5,938 nt of DNA from NCBI GenBank assembly GCA_937906485.1, contig CALCYB010000136.1:1-5938 (forward strand). The letters are read 5' to 3'. The notes below the pieces were generated by a model, which saw only the letters and a list, made by a program, of their open reading frames with translations, was not told where the DNA came from and made no database searches. Shown here one piece after another: positions 1 to 5,888 of this stretch; the first letter of the stretch is position 1; each line of letters starts with the position of its first letter. This DNA comes from an uncultured Rikenellaceae bacterium (GTDB taxonomy: Bacteria; Bacteroidota; Bacteroidia; Bacteroidales; UBA932). The position numbers and the translations under genes were made by a program.

Positions 1-26
1 TTCTTAATTGATGCTCTTACTTTCAT
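1..26 (-). CDS. rpmJ: 50S ribosomal protein L36, 5' end only (partial)
   Basis: The window edge cuts this gene after eight full codons. The visible residues, MKVRASIK, match the usual N-terminus of bacterial L36 (bL36), a small protein of about 38 residues in the large subunit. The ATG lies 17 nt downstream of the infA stop, which is the place L36 occupies in many bacterial operons, between infA and rpsM. No Shine-Dalgarno-like motif precedes it. Whether this is the zinc-binding or the cysteine-poor form cannot be seen, because those positions lie outside the window. The identification rests on the short N-terminal match together with the gene order. Confidence 0.85.
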
Positions 27-43
27 AACCGAAGCATTCTTAA

Positions 44-262
44 TTATTTGTACCTAAAAGATATTCGACCCTTACTCAAGTCGTAAGGTGTCATTTCAAC
101 TTTTACCTTATCTCCGGGCAAGATCTTGATGTAGTGCATACGCATCTTACCCGAGATATGAGCCGTGATAACGTGGCCGTTATCCAATTCCACACGAAAC
201 ATTGCGTTCGACAACGCCTCGATGATGGTTCCGTCTCGTTCAATAGCAGTCTGTTTTGCCAT
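44..262 (-). CDS. infA: Translation initiation factor IF-1
   Basis: This is a 72-residue protein, the normal length for IF-1. IF-1 is a single OB-fold (S1-like) protein that binds the 30S A site during initiation and works with IF-2 and IF-3. Diagnostic segments are visible: MFRVELDNGH at 21-30, TAHISGKMR at 33-41, and the C-terminal DLSKGRISFRYK at 61-72. The ATG is 5 nt after the map stop, so the two genes are probably translationally coupled, and rpmJ follows 17 nt later. There is no Shine-Dalgarno-like motif; the bases before the ATG are AT-rich. Nothing is odd about the protein. Confidence 0.98.
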   Translation of the reverse strand: MAKQTAIERDGTIIEALSNAMFRVELDNGHVITAHISGKMRMHYIKILPGDKVKVEMTPYDLSKGRISFRYK

Positions 263-267
263 AAGAT

Positions 268-1041
268 TTAGTTGTTAATTGCCTCTTCGATGATGCTGAA
301 ATCCGTCAAAATATCGGGGCCATCCTTGCCCACAGCCACCGCATACTCGAAGTGCGCTGCCGGCTTGCGATCCTTCGTGCGCACAGTCCATCCGTCGCGC
401 TCGAAGACTACCCTACGATCACCCATCGTTATCATCGGCTCGATGCAGATGACCATCCCTTCAGCGAGTTTCTTTCCTCGTCCTGATTTTCCATAATTGG
501 GAACTTCAGGATCTTCGTGCATGTTGGCCCCGATACCGTGACCGACAAACTCACGAACAACTGAGAAACCGAAACTTTCTGCATAGTTCTGAACGGCGTG
601 GCCGATATCCCCGATACGGTTTCCTTCGATTGCTTTACTGATGCCGCGATACAACGATTCTTTGGTCACATCCAGAAGTTTCCGGGTCTGAGCATCCACC
701 TCCCCGACCGGGAAGGTGTATGCCGAGTCACCGTAGAATCCTTTGTAAATAGTTCCGCAATCAACGGATACGATGTCTCCTTCCTGCAGGCGGTAATCGG
801 ACGGAAATCCGTGAACCACCACATCATTGACAGAAAGGCACAAAGTGTAAGGGAATCCACCATAACCGAGGAAGCCGGGTACCGCACCATGATCACGGAT
901 GAAGGTTTCTGCCACTTTATCGAGTTCCATTGTAGTCACACCGGGAACTACATGCTTTCCAACCTCAGCCAAAGTGCGGGAAACCAGAAGCGCATTCTCT
1001 TTCAAGATGGCAATTTCTTCTTCGGTTTTGATCCTTATCAT
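268..1041 (-). CDS. map: Type I methionine aminopeptidase
   Basis: The 257-residue product is close in length to E. coli MetAP (264). It removes the initiator methionine from nascent proteins whose second residue is small, acting in the cytosol near the ribosome exit tunnel. All residues of the pita-bread dinuclear metal site are present: D94 (SVDCG), D105 (YGDSA), H168 (VGHGIG), E201 (IEPM) and E232 (FEYAV). The catalytic histidines H77 (VVHGFP) and H175 (MHEDP) are also present. There is no N-terminal SH3/zinc-finger extension, so this is the short bacterial subtype. The ATG lies 20 nt after the secY stop, and infA starts 5 nt after its own stop. In many Firmicutes adk sits between secY and map; here it does not. 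No Shine-Dalgarno-like sequence is seen. Confidence 0.98.
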   Translation of the reverse strand: MIRIKTEEEIAILKENALLVSRTLAEVGKHVVPGVTTMELDKVAETFIRDHGAVPGFLGYGGFPYTLCLSVNDVVVHGFPSDYRLQEGDIVSVDCGTIYKGFYGDSAYTFPVGEVDAQTRKLLDVTKESLYRGISKAIEGNRIGDIGHAVQNYAESFGFSVVREFVGHGIGANMHEDPEVPNYGKSGRGKKLAEGMVICIEPMITMGDRRVVFERDGWTVRTKDRKPAAHFEYAVAVGKDGPDILTDFSIIEEAINN

Positions 1042-1061
1042 ATTTCAAAGTACTTTATCGA

Positions 1062-2381
1062 TTACATACCGGAACGGCCTTTGAGACGTCCCGTTTTCAT
1101 CAAACCGTCGTAGTGACGCATCAGCAGATAGCTTTCGATCTGTTGCAGCGTATCAAGCACTACGCCTACGAGAATCAACAAAGATGTACCACCATAAAAT
1201 TGGGCAAACTGGTTGTTGACTCCAAACATCATTGCGAAGGCCGGCAGGATTGCAACCAGTGCCAAGAAGATGGAACCGGGCAAAGTAATGCGGGACATCA
1301 CACTCGAAATGTATTCAGCAGTCTTTTTACCGGGCTTGACACCGGGGATGAAACCGCCGTTCTTCTTCATTTCGTCTGCCATCATAGTCGGGTTGACGGT
1401 GATTGCAGTATAGAAATAGGTGAAGAGGATAATCAACGCAGCGAAAGTGAAGTTGTACCAGAAACCGGTATAATCACTCATCACAGCAGCAAAACCACGG
1501 GTTGCGTCAAAACCTGCGAACACCAACGGGAACATCATCAGCGCTTGGGCAAAGATGATCGGCATAACACCGGCAGCATTGATCTTCAAAGGAATGTACT
1601 GACGGACACCACCGTATTGTTTGTTGCCTACGACACGTTTAGCATATTGTACAGGAATTTTGCGTTTGCCTTGTACCAAAGCGATACAGCCGATGAAGAT
1701 GAAGAACAGGATCACCAGTTCAACAATGAGCATCAGAGGGCCACCGTTGGTTTGACCGATACGGGTTCCGACCTCAGCAATCAGGGCGAAAGGCAGACGG
1801 GCAATAATACCCACCATAATGATCAAGGATATACCGTTACCCAGACCACGGTCAGTGATGCGTTCTCCCAACCACATGATGAACATCGTGCCACCGATCA
1901 GTACGAGGGTTGCGAAGATGTTGTACGAGAAGCCTTTCACCAGGAAGGCGGCTTCCGGGAGTTGTGAGTGAAGGTTGGTAATGTACGCAGGACCTTGGAG
2001 CGCCAGGATGGCGATAGTCAGGTAGCGGGTCCATTGGTTCATTTTTCTACGACCGCTTTCCCCTTCCCGTTGCAGGCGTTGGAAGTAAGGTACCATAACG
2101 CCGAGAAGTTGGATCACGATAGAAGCAGAGATGTAGGGCATTACACCCAACGCAAAGATAGAAGCGTTACCGAAAGCACCGCCGGAGAACATGTCCAACA
2201 AGCCAACGAGACCACTGGAGGCCTGGCTTTGCAAGTTGGCAAGTTGCGTAGGATCGATACCCGGAATTACTACGAAGCTACCCAAACGGTACACAACGAG
2301 CAACAGGACGGTGTAAACGATCCGACTGCGCAACTCTTCTATCTTGAAGATATTTTTGATGGTTTCGATGAAACGTTTCAT
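1062..2381 (-). CDS. secY: Protein translocase subunit SecY
   Basis: SecY is the central channel of the SecYEG translocon in the inner membrane; it takes substrates from SecA and from docked ribosomes. The 439-residue protein has the family's usual length and about ten hydrophobic segments, roughly at 20-40, 72-98, 118-138, 151-171, 183-205, 215-236, 268-290, 308-328, 368-388 and 396-414. Landmarks include the plug/TM2 region (LLDMFSGGAFGNASIFALG, 61-79), GLGNGISL at 179-186, the C4 cytosolic loop with IPVQYAKRVVG (242-252), the C5 loop with IPGVKPGKKTAEY (345-357) followed by R364 (possibly the position of the functionally important E. coli C5 arginine), and a conserved C-terminal tail with QQIESYLLMRHYDGLM (413-428). 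The ATG is 7 nt after the rplO stop, with no Shine-Dalgarno-like motif. Its place after rplO is the conserved position across bacteria. Confidence 0.99.
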   Translation of the reverse strand: MKRFIETIKNIFKIEELRSRIVYTVLLLVVYRLGSFVVIPGIDPTQLANLQSQASSGLVGLLDMFSGGAFGNASIFALGVMPYISASIVIQLLGVMVPYFQRLQREGESGRRKMNQWTRYLTIAILALQGPAYITNLHSQLPEAAFLVKGFSYNIFATLVLIGGTMFIMWLGERITDRGLGNGISLIIMVGIIARLPFALIAEVGTRIGQTNGGPLMLIVELVILFFIFIGCIALVQGKRKIPVQYAKRVVGNKQYGGVRQYIPLKINAAGVMPIIFAQALMMFPLVFAGFDATRGFAAVMSDYTGFWYNFTFAALIILFTYFYTAITVNPTMMADEMKKNGGFIPGVKPGKKTAEYISSVMSRITLPGSIFLALVAILPAFAMMFGVNNQFAQFYGGTSLLILVGVVLDTLQQIESYLLMRHYDGLMKTGRLKGRSGM

Positions 2382-2388
2382 TGATTTC

Positions 2389-2835
2389 TTAGATTACAGT
2401 TGCGGTTCCACCCACAGCTTCGATTTTTGCAATAGCTGATTTTGAGAATGCGTTGGCAGCCACTTCAATCTTGGCGGTCAATTCGCCATTACCGAGGATT
2501 TTCACTCTGTCATTCTTTGAAATCAGACCAGCTTCCATCAAAGTATCGATACCAATGATCGTGGTGTTGAATTTTTCGCTGACCGTTTGGAGAATAGAAA
2601 CGTTAATACCTTTGTACTCAACGCGAGTCGGGTTTTTGAAACCGAATTTGGGCAAACGGCGTTGGATCGGCATCTGACCACCTTCGAAACCTTTCTTACG
2701 AGAGTAACCTGAGCGGGCTTGGGCACCTTTGTGACCACGAGTTGAAGTTCCACCGTGTCCGGATCCTTCACCACGTGCGATGCGCTTTTCTCTACCGAGA
2801 GCACCTTGTGCAGGTTGCAAATTATGTAATTTCAT
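2389..2835 (-). CDS. rplO: 50S ribosomal protein L15
   Basis: This is uL15, a large-subunit protein with a long basic N-terminal tail that penetrates 23S rRNA. The 148-residue length is typical. The N-terminal part is rich in glycine and basic residues (RGEGSGHGGTSTRGHKG, 21-37; then SRKKGFEGGQMPIQRRLPKFGF, about 45-66). The C-terminal globular part carries the family signature from KILGNGEL (112-119) to IEAVGG (138-143). The ATG is 17 nt after the rpmD stop and is preceded by a Shine-Dalgarno-like AAGAGGA with a 7-nt spacer. The stop is 7 nt before secY. Confidence 0.98.
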   Translation of the reverse strand: MKLHNLQPAQGALGREKRIARGEGSGHGGTSTRGHKGAQARSGYSRKKGFEGGQMPIQRRLPKFGFKNPTRVEYKGINVSILQTVSEKFNTTIIGIDTLMEAGLISKNDRVKILGNGELTAKIEVAANAFSKSAIAKIEAVGGTATVI

Positions 2836-2842
2836 TGCTTGT

Positions 2843-2849
2843 TCCTCTT
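2843..2849 (-). promoter_or_regulatory. Shine-Dalgarno-like motif of rplO
   Basis: On the coding strand the bases are AAGAGGA, 7 nt before the rplO ATG and inside the 17-nt rpmD-rplO gap. The match to the anti-Shine-Dalgarno tail is partial but well spaced. It is notable because most genes in Bacteroidota lack such a motif. Confidence 0.5.
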
Positions 2850-2852
2850 AAA

Positions 2853-3032
2853 TTAAATCTGTTCAACTTTTACCAAGTGAAGGACTTTTTGGATCATACC
2901 TTCGGTAACGGGAGTAAGTTCAACTTCTACAGTCTGATTCATACGACGCAGTCCCAAAGAAACCAAGTTTGCAATCTGTTTCTTGGTTGCACCGTTCTTA
3001 CTCTTAACTTGTGTAATTCTTACTTTTGCCAT
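2853..3032 (-). CDS. rpmD: 50S ribosomal protein L30
   Basis: I found this 59-residue gene by translating the gap between rpsE and rplO. It begins MAKVRITQVKSKNG and contains KQIANLVSLGLRRMNQTVEV (18-37), the conserved bacterial L30 core with its GLRR/N pattern, and ends LHLVKVEQI. Bacterial uL30 is normally about 58-60 residues; it is a small alpha/beta protein bound to 23S rRNA. The start is 14 nt after the rpsE stop and the stop is 17 nt before rplO, exactly where rpmD sits in the spc operon of E. coli and most bacteria. A strong GGGAGG lies 8 nt before the chosen ATG. An out-of-frame ATG directly abuts that motif and is discussed among the rejected items. Confidence 0.97.
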   Translation of the reverse strand: MAKVRITQVKSKNGATKKQIANLVSLGLRRMNQTVEVELTPVTEGMIQKVLHLVKVEQI

Positions 3033-3040
3033 AATTGCAT

Positions 3041-3046
3041 CCTCCC
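3041..3046 (-). promoter_or_regulatory. Strong Shine-Dalgarno motif of rpmD
   Basis: The coding strand reads TAA-GGGAGG-ATGCAATT-ATG: the motif directly follows the rpsE stop codon and sits 8 nt before the rpmD ATG. GGAGG is the core complement of the usual 16S rRNA 3' end. It supports the start choice at 3032 over the ATG at 3040, which has no spacer. Confidence 0.65.
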
Positions 3047-3565
3047 TTAACCTTTAAATACTCTTTGCATCGGAATTCCGCGAACACCGGCAACCATATA
3101 AGCATCACGCATTTCAACCAATGCAGCAACGGTAGCTTTTACCAGGTTGTGCGGGTTGGAAGAACCTTTTGACTTAGCCAAAACGTCGTGAACACCTACT
3201 GATTCAAACACGGCACGCATTGCACCCCCTGCTTTCACCCCGGTACCGGGAGCTGCAGGTTTCATAAATACGCGGGCACCACCAAATTTCGCTTCTTGTT
3301 CGTGCGGGATGGTACGCTTGTTCAAAGGAATCTTCACGAGATTCTTCTTTGCATCTTCAACTGCTTTTGCAATAGCAGTGGTAACTTCGTTTGCTTTGCC
3401 AAGGCCATAACCTACTACGCCTTTTTCATCACCTACTACAACGATAGCGGCAAAGCTGAAGTGACGGCCCCCTTTGGTTACTTTCGTAACGCGTTGGATG
3501 GCAACCAATCTGTCTTTCAATTCCAAATCGGTGGTCTTTACTTTCTTTACATTAATGTCTGCCAT
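3047..3565 (-). CDS. rpsE: 30S ribosomal protein S5
   Basis: uS5 is a small-subunit protein at the mRNA entry and decoding side, involved in translational accuracy. The 172-residue length is normal. The N-terminal double-stranded-RNA-binding-like domain covers about 16-80 and includes the loop VTKGGRHFSF (29-38), the region where spectinomycin-resistance changes are known in E. coli S5; I see no deletion there. The C-terminal domain (about 88-150) carries APGTGVKAGGAMRAVFESVG (105-124) and SSNPHNLVKAT (135-145). The ATG is 5 nt after the rplR stop, suggesting translational coupling. Only a weak AAGAG precedes it, too close to the start to be a normal ribosome-binding site. Confidence 0.98.
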   Translation of the reverse strand: MADINVKKVKTTDLELKDRLVAIQRVTKVTKGGRHFSFAAIVVVGDEKGVVGYGLGKANEVTTAIAKAVEDAKKNLVKIPLNKRTIPHEQEAKFGGARVFMKPAAPGTGVKAGGAMRAVFESVGVHDVLAKSKGSSNPHNLVKATVAALVEMRDAYMVAGVRGIPMQRVFKG

Positions 3566-3570
3566 AACTC

Positions 3571-3933
3571 TTAGAATTTAAGGCCGCCTTCACGTGCAGC
3601 GTCAGCCAAACTTTTTACTCTTCCGTGATACAGGTAACCTCCGCGGTCAAAAGCAACGCTGGAAATACCTTTTGCTGCAGCACGTTCTGCTGCCAGTTTT
3701 CCTACGAGCTTAGCCACTTCGATACCACTTTTATTCTTTACCTCTTCGATCAATGCTTTGTCTTTAGAGGATGCAGATGCCAAGGTTACGCCGTTAACAT
3801 CATCGATGAACTGAACGTAAATGTTCTTGTTGCTTCTGAATACCGACATTCTCGGTTTTTCTGCAGTTCCGTTAACCACTTTACGGATGCGGTAGCGGAT
3901 TCTTTGTCTTCTTTCAATTTTATTAATAGCCAT
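3571..3933 (-). CDS. rplR: 50S ribosomal protein L18
   Basis: uL18 binds 5S rRNA together with L5 and forms part of the central protuberance. The 120-residue product has a basic N-terminus (KIERRQRIRYRIRK, 5-18), the segment KPRMSVFRSNKNIYVQFID (26-44) and the conserved C-terminus FDRGGYLYHGRVKSLADAAR (95-114). The ATG lies 15 nt after the rplF stop. A near-perfect Shine-Dalgarno sequence sits 8 nt before it, the clearest in the window. rpsE follows after 5 nt. Confidence 0.98.
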   Translation of the reverse strand: MAINKIERRQRIRYRIRKVVNGTAEKPRMSVFRSNKNIYVQFIDDVNGVTLASASSKDKALIEEVKNKSGIEVAKLVGKLAAERAAAKGISSVAFDRGGYLYHGRVKSLADAAREGGLKF

Positions 3934-3940
3934 AGTTCAA

Positions 3941-3948
3941 TCTCCTTA
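3941..3948 (-). promoter_or_regulatory. Near-consensus Shine-Dalgarno motif of rplR
   Basis: The coding strand reads TAAGGAGA, with AAGGAG 8 nt before the rplR ATG. This is as close to the E. coli consensus as any site in the window. It follows directly on the rplF stop codon and supplies a second in-line TAA, so the junction reads TAATAAGGAGA. Confidence 0.7.
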
Positions 3949-4509
3949 TTATTTAGCACCTGCAGATTTACCAGCTTTGCGACGAAGTTGTTCGCCAACA
4001 AACTTAATACCTTTACCCTTGTAAGGTTCCGGAGCGCGCAGTGAGCGAACCTTAGCGGCTACCATACCGAGCAATTGTTTATCGTGGCTCTTGAGTACCA
4101 AAACGGGGTTTTGACCTTTTTTAACAGGTTCTGCTTCACCTTTTACTTCATCGGGAAGCATGAAATGAATGTCGTGAGAGTAACCGAGGTTAAACTCAAG
4201 CACTTGACCTTTCACTTCCACACGGTAACCCACACCGACCAGTTCTTGTCTGGTGCTGAATCCTTGAGAAACACCAATCACCATGTTGTTGATCAGCGCG
4301 CGATACAGACCGTTCATAGATCTGTGACGGGGTTGGTTGGTGGGACGAGTCACAATTACTTCTTCTCCCTCCACAGACACTTTGATGTCAGCATCCACTT
4401 GCTGCGTCAGTTGTCCGAGCGGTCCTTTAACCGTAACCATATTATCAGGACTTACCGTAACGGTAACTCCTTTAGGCAGGTGTACAGGCAATTTTCCAAT
4501 TCTTGACAT
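3949..4509 (-). CDS. rplF: 50S ribosomal protein L6
   Basis: uL6 is a two-domain large-subunit protein near the GTPase-associated region. The 186-residue length is only slightly above E. coli (177). The N-terminal domain starts MSRIGKLPVHLPKGV (1-15) and contains TVKGPLG (26-32). The second domain begins near 85, after SMNGLYRALINNMVIGVSQGF (64-84), with ELVGVGYR (89-96). The C-terminal signature LRAPEPYKGKGIKF is at 157-170, followed by a basic, alanine-rich tail. The ATG is 23 nt after the rpsH stop in an AT-rich gap with no Shine-Dalgarno-like motif, the usual situation in Bacteroidota. Confidence 0.98.
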   Translation of the reverse strand: MSRIGKLPVHLPKGVTVTVSPDNMVTVKGPLGQLTQQVDADIKVSVEGEEVIVTRPTNQPRHRSMNGLYRALINNMVIGVSQGFSTRQELVGVGYRVEVKGQVLEFNLGYSHDIHFMLPDEVKGEAEPVKKGQNPVLVLKSHDKQLLGMVAAKVRSLRAPEPYKGKGIKFVGEQLRRKAGKSAGAK

Positions 4510-4532
4510 TATCGTTAAGTTTTAATAATTCA

Positions 4533-4928
4533 TTAATAAACGTAGCACAAAACTTCACCACCAACGTTCAAATCACGAGCTTCCTTGTCGGAGATGACAC
4601 CTTTGGAGGTTGAAAGGATAGCAATACCCAAACCGTTCAATACGCGGGGCATGTTTTCCACATCCGTGTACTTTCTCAAACCGGGAGTACTGATGCGTTG
4701 AATTTTCTTGATCGCTGCCTTTTTGGTTTCAGGATGATACTTCAAAGCGATCTTGATGGTGTTGCACGGATTTCCTTCAACGACTTTGTAGCTGAGGATG
4801 TATCCTTTTTCGTGCAGAATACGAGTCATTTCCACCTTCATTTTAGAAGAGGGAACCTCTACAATCTTGTGTCCTGCCAGGTAAGCATTGCGAATCCGGG
4901 TCAGGAAATCTGAAATTGGATCAGTCAT
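4533..4928 (-). CDS. rpsH: 30S ribosomal protein S8
   Basis: uS8 binds helix 21 of 16S rRNA early in 30S assembly; in E. coli it also represses the spc operon by binding its mRNA. I chose the ATG at 4928, giving 131 residues beginning MTDPISDFLTRIRNA, the canonical S8 start and length. The frame stays open upstream to a TTG at 5009 inside the end of rpsN, but that would add 27 residues with no family counterpart. The C-terminal signature from GIAILSTSKG (101-110) to VGGEVLCYVY (122-131) contains the STS rRNA-contact motif. The gene is preceded by the only long spacer in the window (74 nt), which carries a UUCG-capped hairpin. No Shine-Dalgarno-like motif is seen; the ATG follows a run of A residues. 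Confidence 0.97.
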   Translation of the reverse strand: MTDPISDFLTRIRNAYLAGHKIVEVPSSKMKVEMTRILHEKGYILSYKVVEGNPCNTIKIALKYHPETKKAAIKKIQRISTPGLRKYTDVENMPRVLNGLGIAILSTSKGVISDKEARDLNVGGEVLCYVY

Positions 4929-4945
4929 TGTTTTTTTAAGTTTTA

Positions 4946-4977
4946 CAGATTCGACATCCGAAGATGCCCGATATCCA
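4946..4977 (-). promoter_or_regulatory. UUCG-capped hairpin in the rpsN-rpsH spacer; candidate S8 autoregulatory element
   Basis: The coding strand contains GGCATC-TTCG-GATGTC (4968-4953). It can form a six-pair stem (one G-U) closed by a C-G pair on a UUCG loop, an exceptionally stable tetraloop arrangement. The stem can continue downward, with a bulged G and a bulged A, to pair about seven more positions (TGGAT.TC with GAATCTG), giving an interrupted hairpin over 4946-4977. It ends 17 nt before the rpsH ATG. No T run follows on the coding strand, so it is not an intrinsic terminator. The structure is read directly from the sequence; an S8-binding role is inference. Confidence 0.45.
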
Positions 4978-5002
4978 ATGTTATTAAATAAATTTGTTTG
5001 GT

Positions 5003-5272
5003 TTACCAACTTGCTTTCTTAACGCCCGGGATCAGACCGTTGCTGGCCATTTCACGGAATTGAATACGGCTGATGCCGAACATTCTCATGTATCCTTTCG
5101 GACGACCGGTCAAAGAGCAACGGTTGTGCTTGCGAACGGGGCTGGCGTTTTTGGGCAGTTTGTCAAGAGCAGCCCAGTCACCGGCTTCCTTCAAAGCTTT
5201 GCGTTTTGCTTCGTATTTGGCACACAGTTTAGCGCGTTTCACTTCGCGTGCCTTCATTGATTCTTTTGCCAT
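5003..5272 (-). CDS. rpsN: 30S ribosomal protein S14, long zinc-free form
   Basis: uS14 is a protein of the 30S head. The 89-residue length marks it as the long C-minus type, rather than the roughly 61-residue zinc-ribbon type. The region matching the zinc ribbon reads RCSLTGRPKGY (51-61) and then FGISRIQFRE (65-74): only C52 of the four expected cysteines remains, so zinc binding is unlikely. The C-terminus IPGVKKASW (81-89) is the family hallmark. The basic N-terminal half (AREVKRAKLCAKYEAKRKALKEAGDW) is typical of the long form. The ATG is 13 nt after the rplE stop; a TAGGAT next to the start is too close to act as a standard ribosome-binding site. Confidence 0.98.
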   Translation of the reverse strand: MAKESMKAREVKRAKLCAKYEAKRKALKEAGDWAALDKLPKNASPVRKHNRCSLTGRPKGYMRMFGISRIQFREMASNGLIPGVKKASW

Positions 5273-5285
5273 ATCCTAATCTTGA

Positions 5286-5888
5286 TTATTTCTTGTTCTT
5301 AAAAGGCAAGCCGAATGCACGGAGCAAAGCACGTGCTTCTTCGTCTTTTTCGGCTGAAGTCACGAAAGTGATTTCCATACCGAGCACTTTTTGAATTTTG
5401 TCGATGTCGATTTCAGGGAAGATGATTTGTTCTTTGATACCGAGGGTATAGTTACCACGACCATCGAATTTTTCGTTGATACCGTTGAAGTCACGGATAC
5501 GGGGCAAAGAAACTGCGATCAATCTTTCAAGGAATTCGTACATCTTGGCACCACGGAGGGTCACCTTAACCCCGATGGGCATACCTCTACGGAGTTTGAA
5601 GTTGGAAATATCCTTGCGAGAGTAGGTAGCCACAGCTTTTTGACCGGTAATCAGGGTCAATTCCTGTTGAGCCACTTCGATCAATTTCTTGTCGGCAGTT
5701 GCAGAACCGATACCTTGGTTGATGGTGATCTTTTGCAACTTGGGAACTTGCATGATGGACTTGTAGGCAAATTCTTCTTTGAGTTTGGCTACAATTTCTT
5801 CTTTGTATTTCTTTTGCAAGGAAGGAACATATCCATTCAAATCAACAACGATTTGTCCTTGTGCTTCTTGAGCTGCTTTCTTAGCCAT
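5286..5888 (-). CDS. rplE: 50S ribosomal protein L5, with N-terminal extension
   Basis: uL5 binds 5S rRNA with L18 and contacts the P-site tRNA from the central protuberance. Conserved stretches are MQVPKLQKITINQG (46-59), GQKAVATYSRKDISNFKLR (82-100), MPIGVKVTLRG (103-113), LPRIRDFNG (128-136), DGRGNYTLGIKEQIIFPEI (142-160) and the C-terminal GLPFKNKK. At 200 residues it is about 20 longer than E. coli L5, and the excess is all at the N-terminus: the segment matching the usual start (SLQKKYKEEI) begins at residue 23. The ATG overlaps the rplX stop (TAATG) and has GAGGAG 8 nt before it, so this start looks genuine. A shorter TTG start at residue 24 is possible but less likely. Confidence 0.97.
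   Translation of the reverse strand: MAKKAAQEAQGQIVVDLNGYVPSLQKKYKEEIVAKLKEEFAYKSIMQVPKLQKITINQGIGSATADKKLIEVAQQELTLITGQKAVATYSRKDISNFKLRRGMPIGVKVTLRGAKMYEFLERLIAVSLPRIRDFNGINEKFDGRGNYTLGIKEQIIFPEIDIDKIQKVLGMEITFVTSAEKDEEARALLRAFGLPFKNKK

Noticed and set aside
1042..1061. Promoter-like TACTTTG before map
   Set aside because: It does not match the Bacteroides -7 consensus TAnnTTTG in register, and the 20-nt gap is ordinary for a co-transcribed gene.
1113..2384. Long plus-strand open frames opposite secY (284 and 138 codons, same frame, separated by a single TGA)
   Set aside because: They lie wholly within a certain secY gene, and their translation has a biased His/Gln/Asp/Thr-rich composition with no recognisable domain. 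Avoidance of TTA, CTA and TCA codons in secY explains the lack of antisense stops.
3020..3040. Six-codon reading frame (MQLWQK) whose ATG precedes and overlaps the rpmD start
   Set aside because: Its ATG directly abuts the GGGAGG motif with no spacer, so it is unlikely to initiate. The rpmD ATG at 3032 has the proper 8-nt spacing and gives the L30 N-terminus.
4953..4968. Intrinsic terminator at the UUCG hairpin
   Set aside because: On the coding strand the hairpin is followed by GAATCTGTAAAA and then A residues, not a T run, and the operon continues into rpsH.
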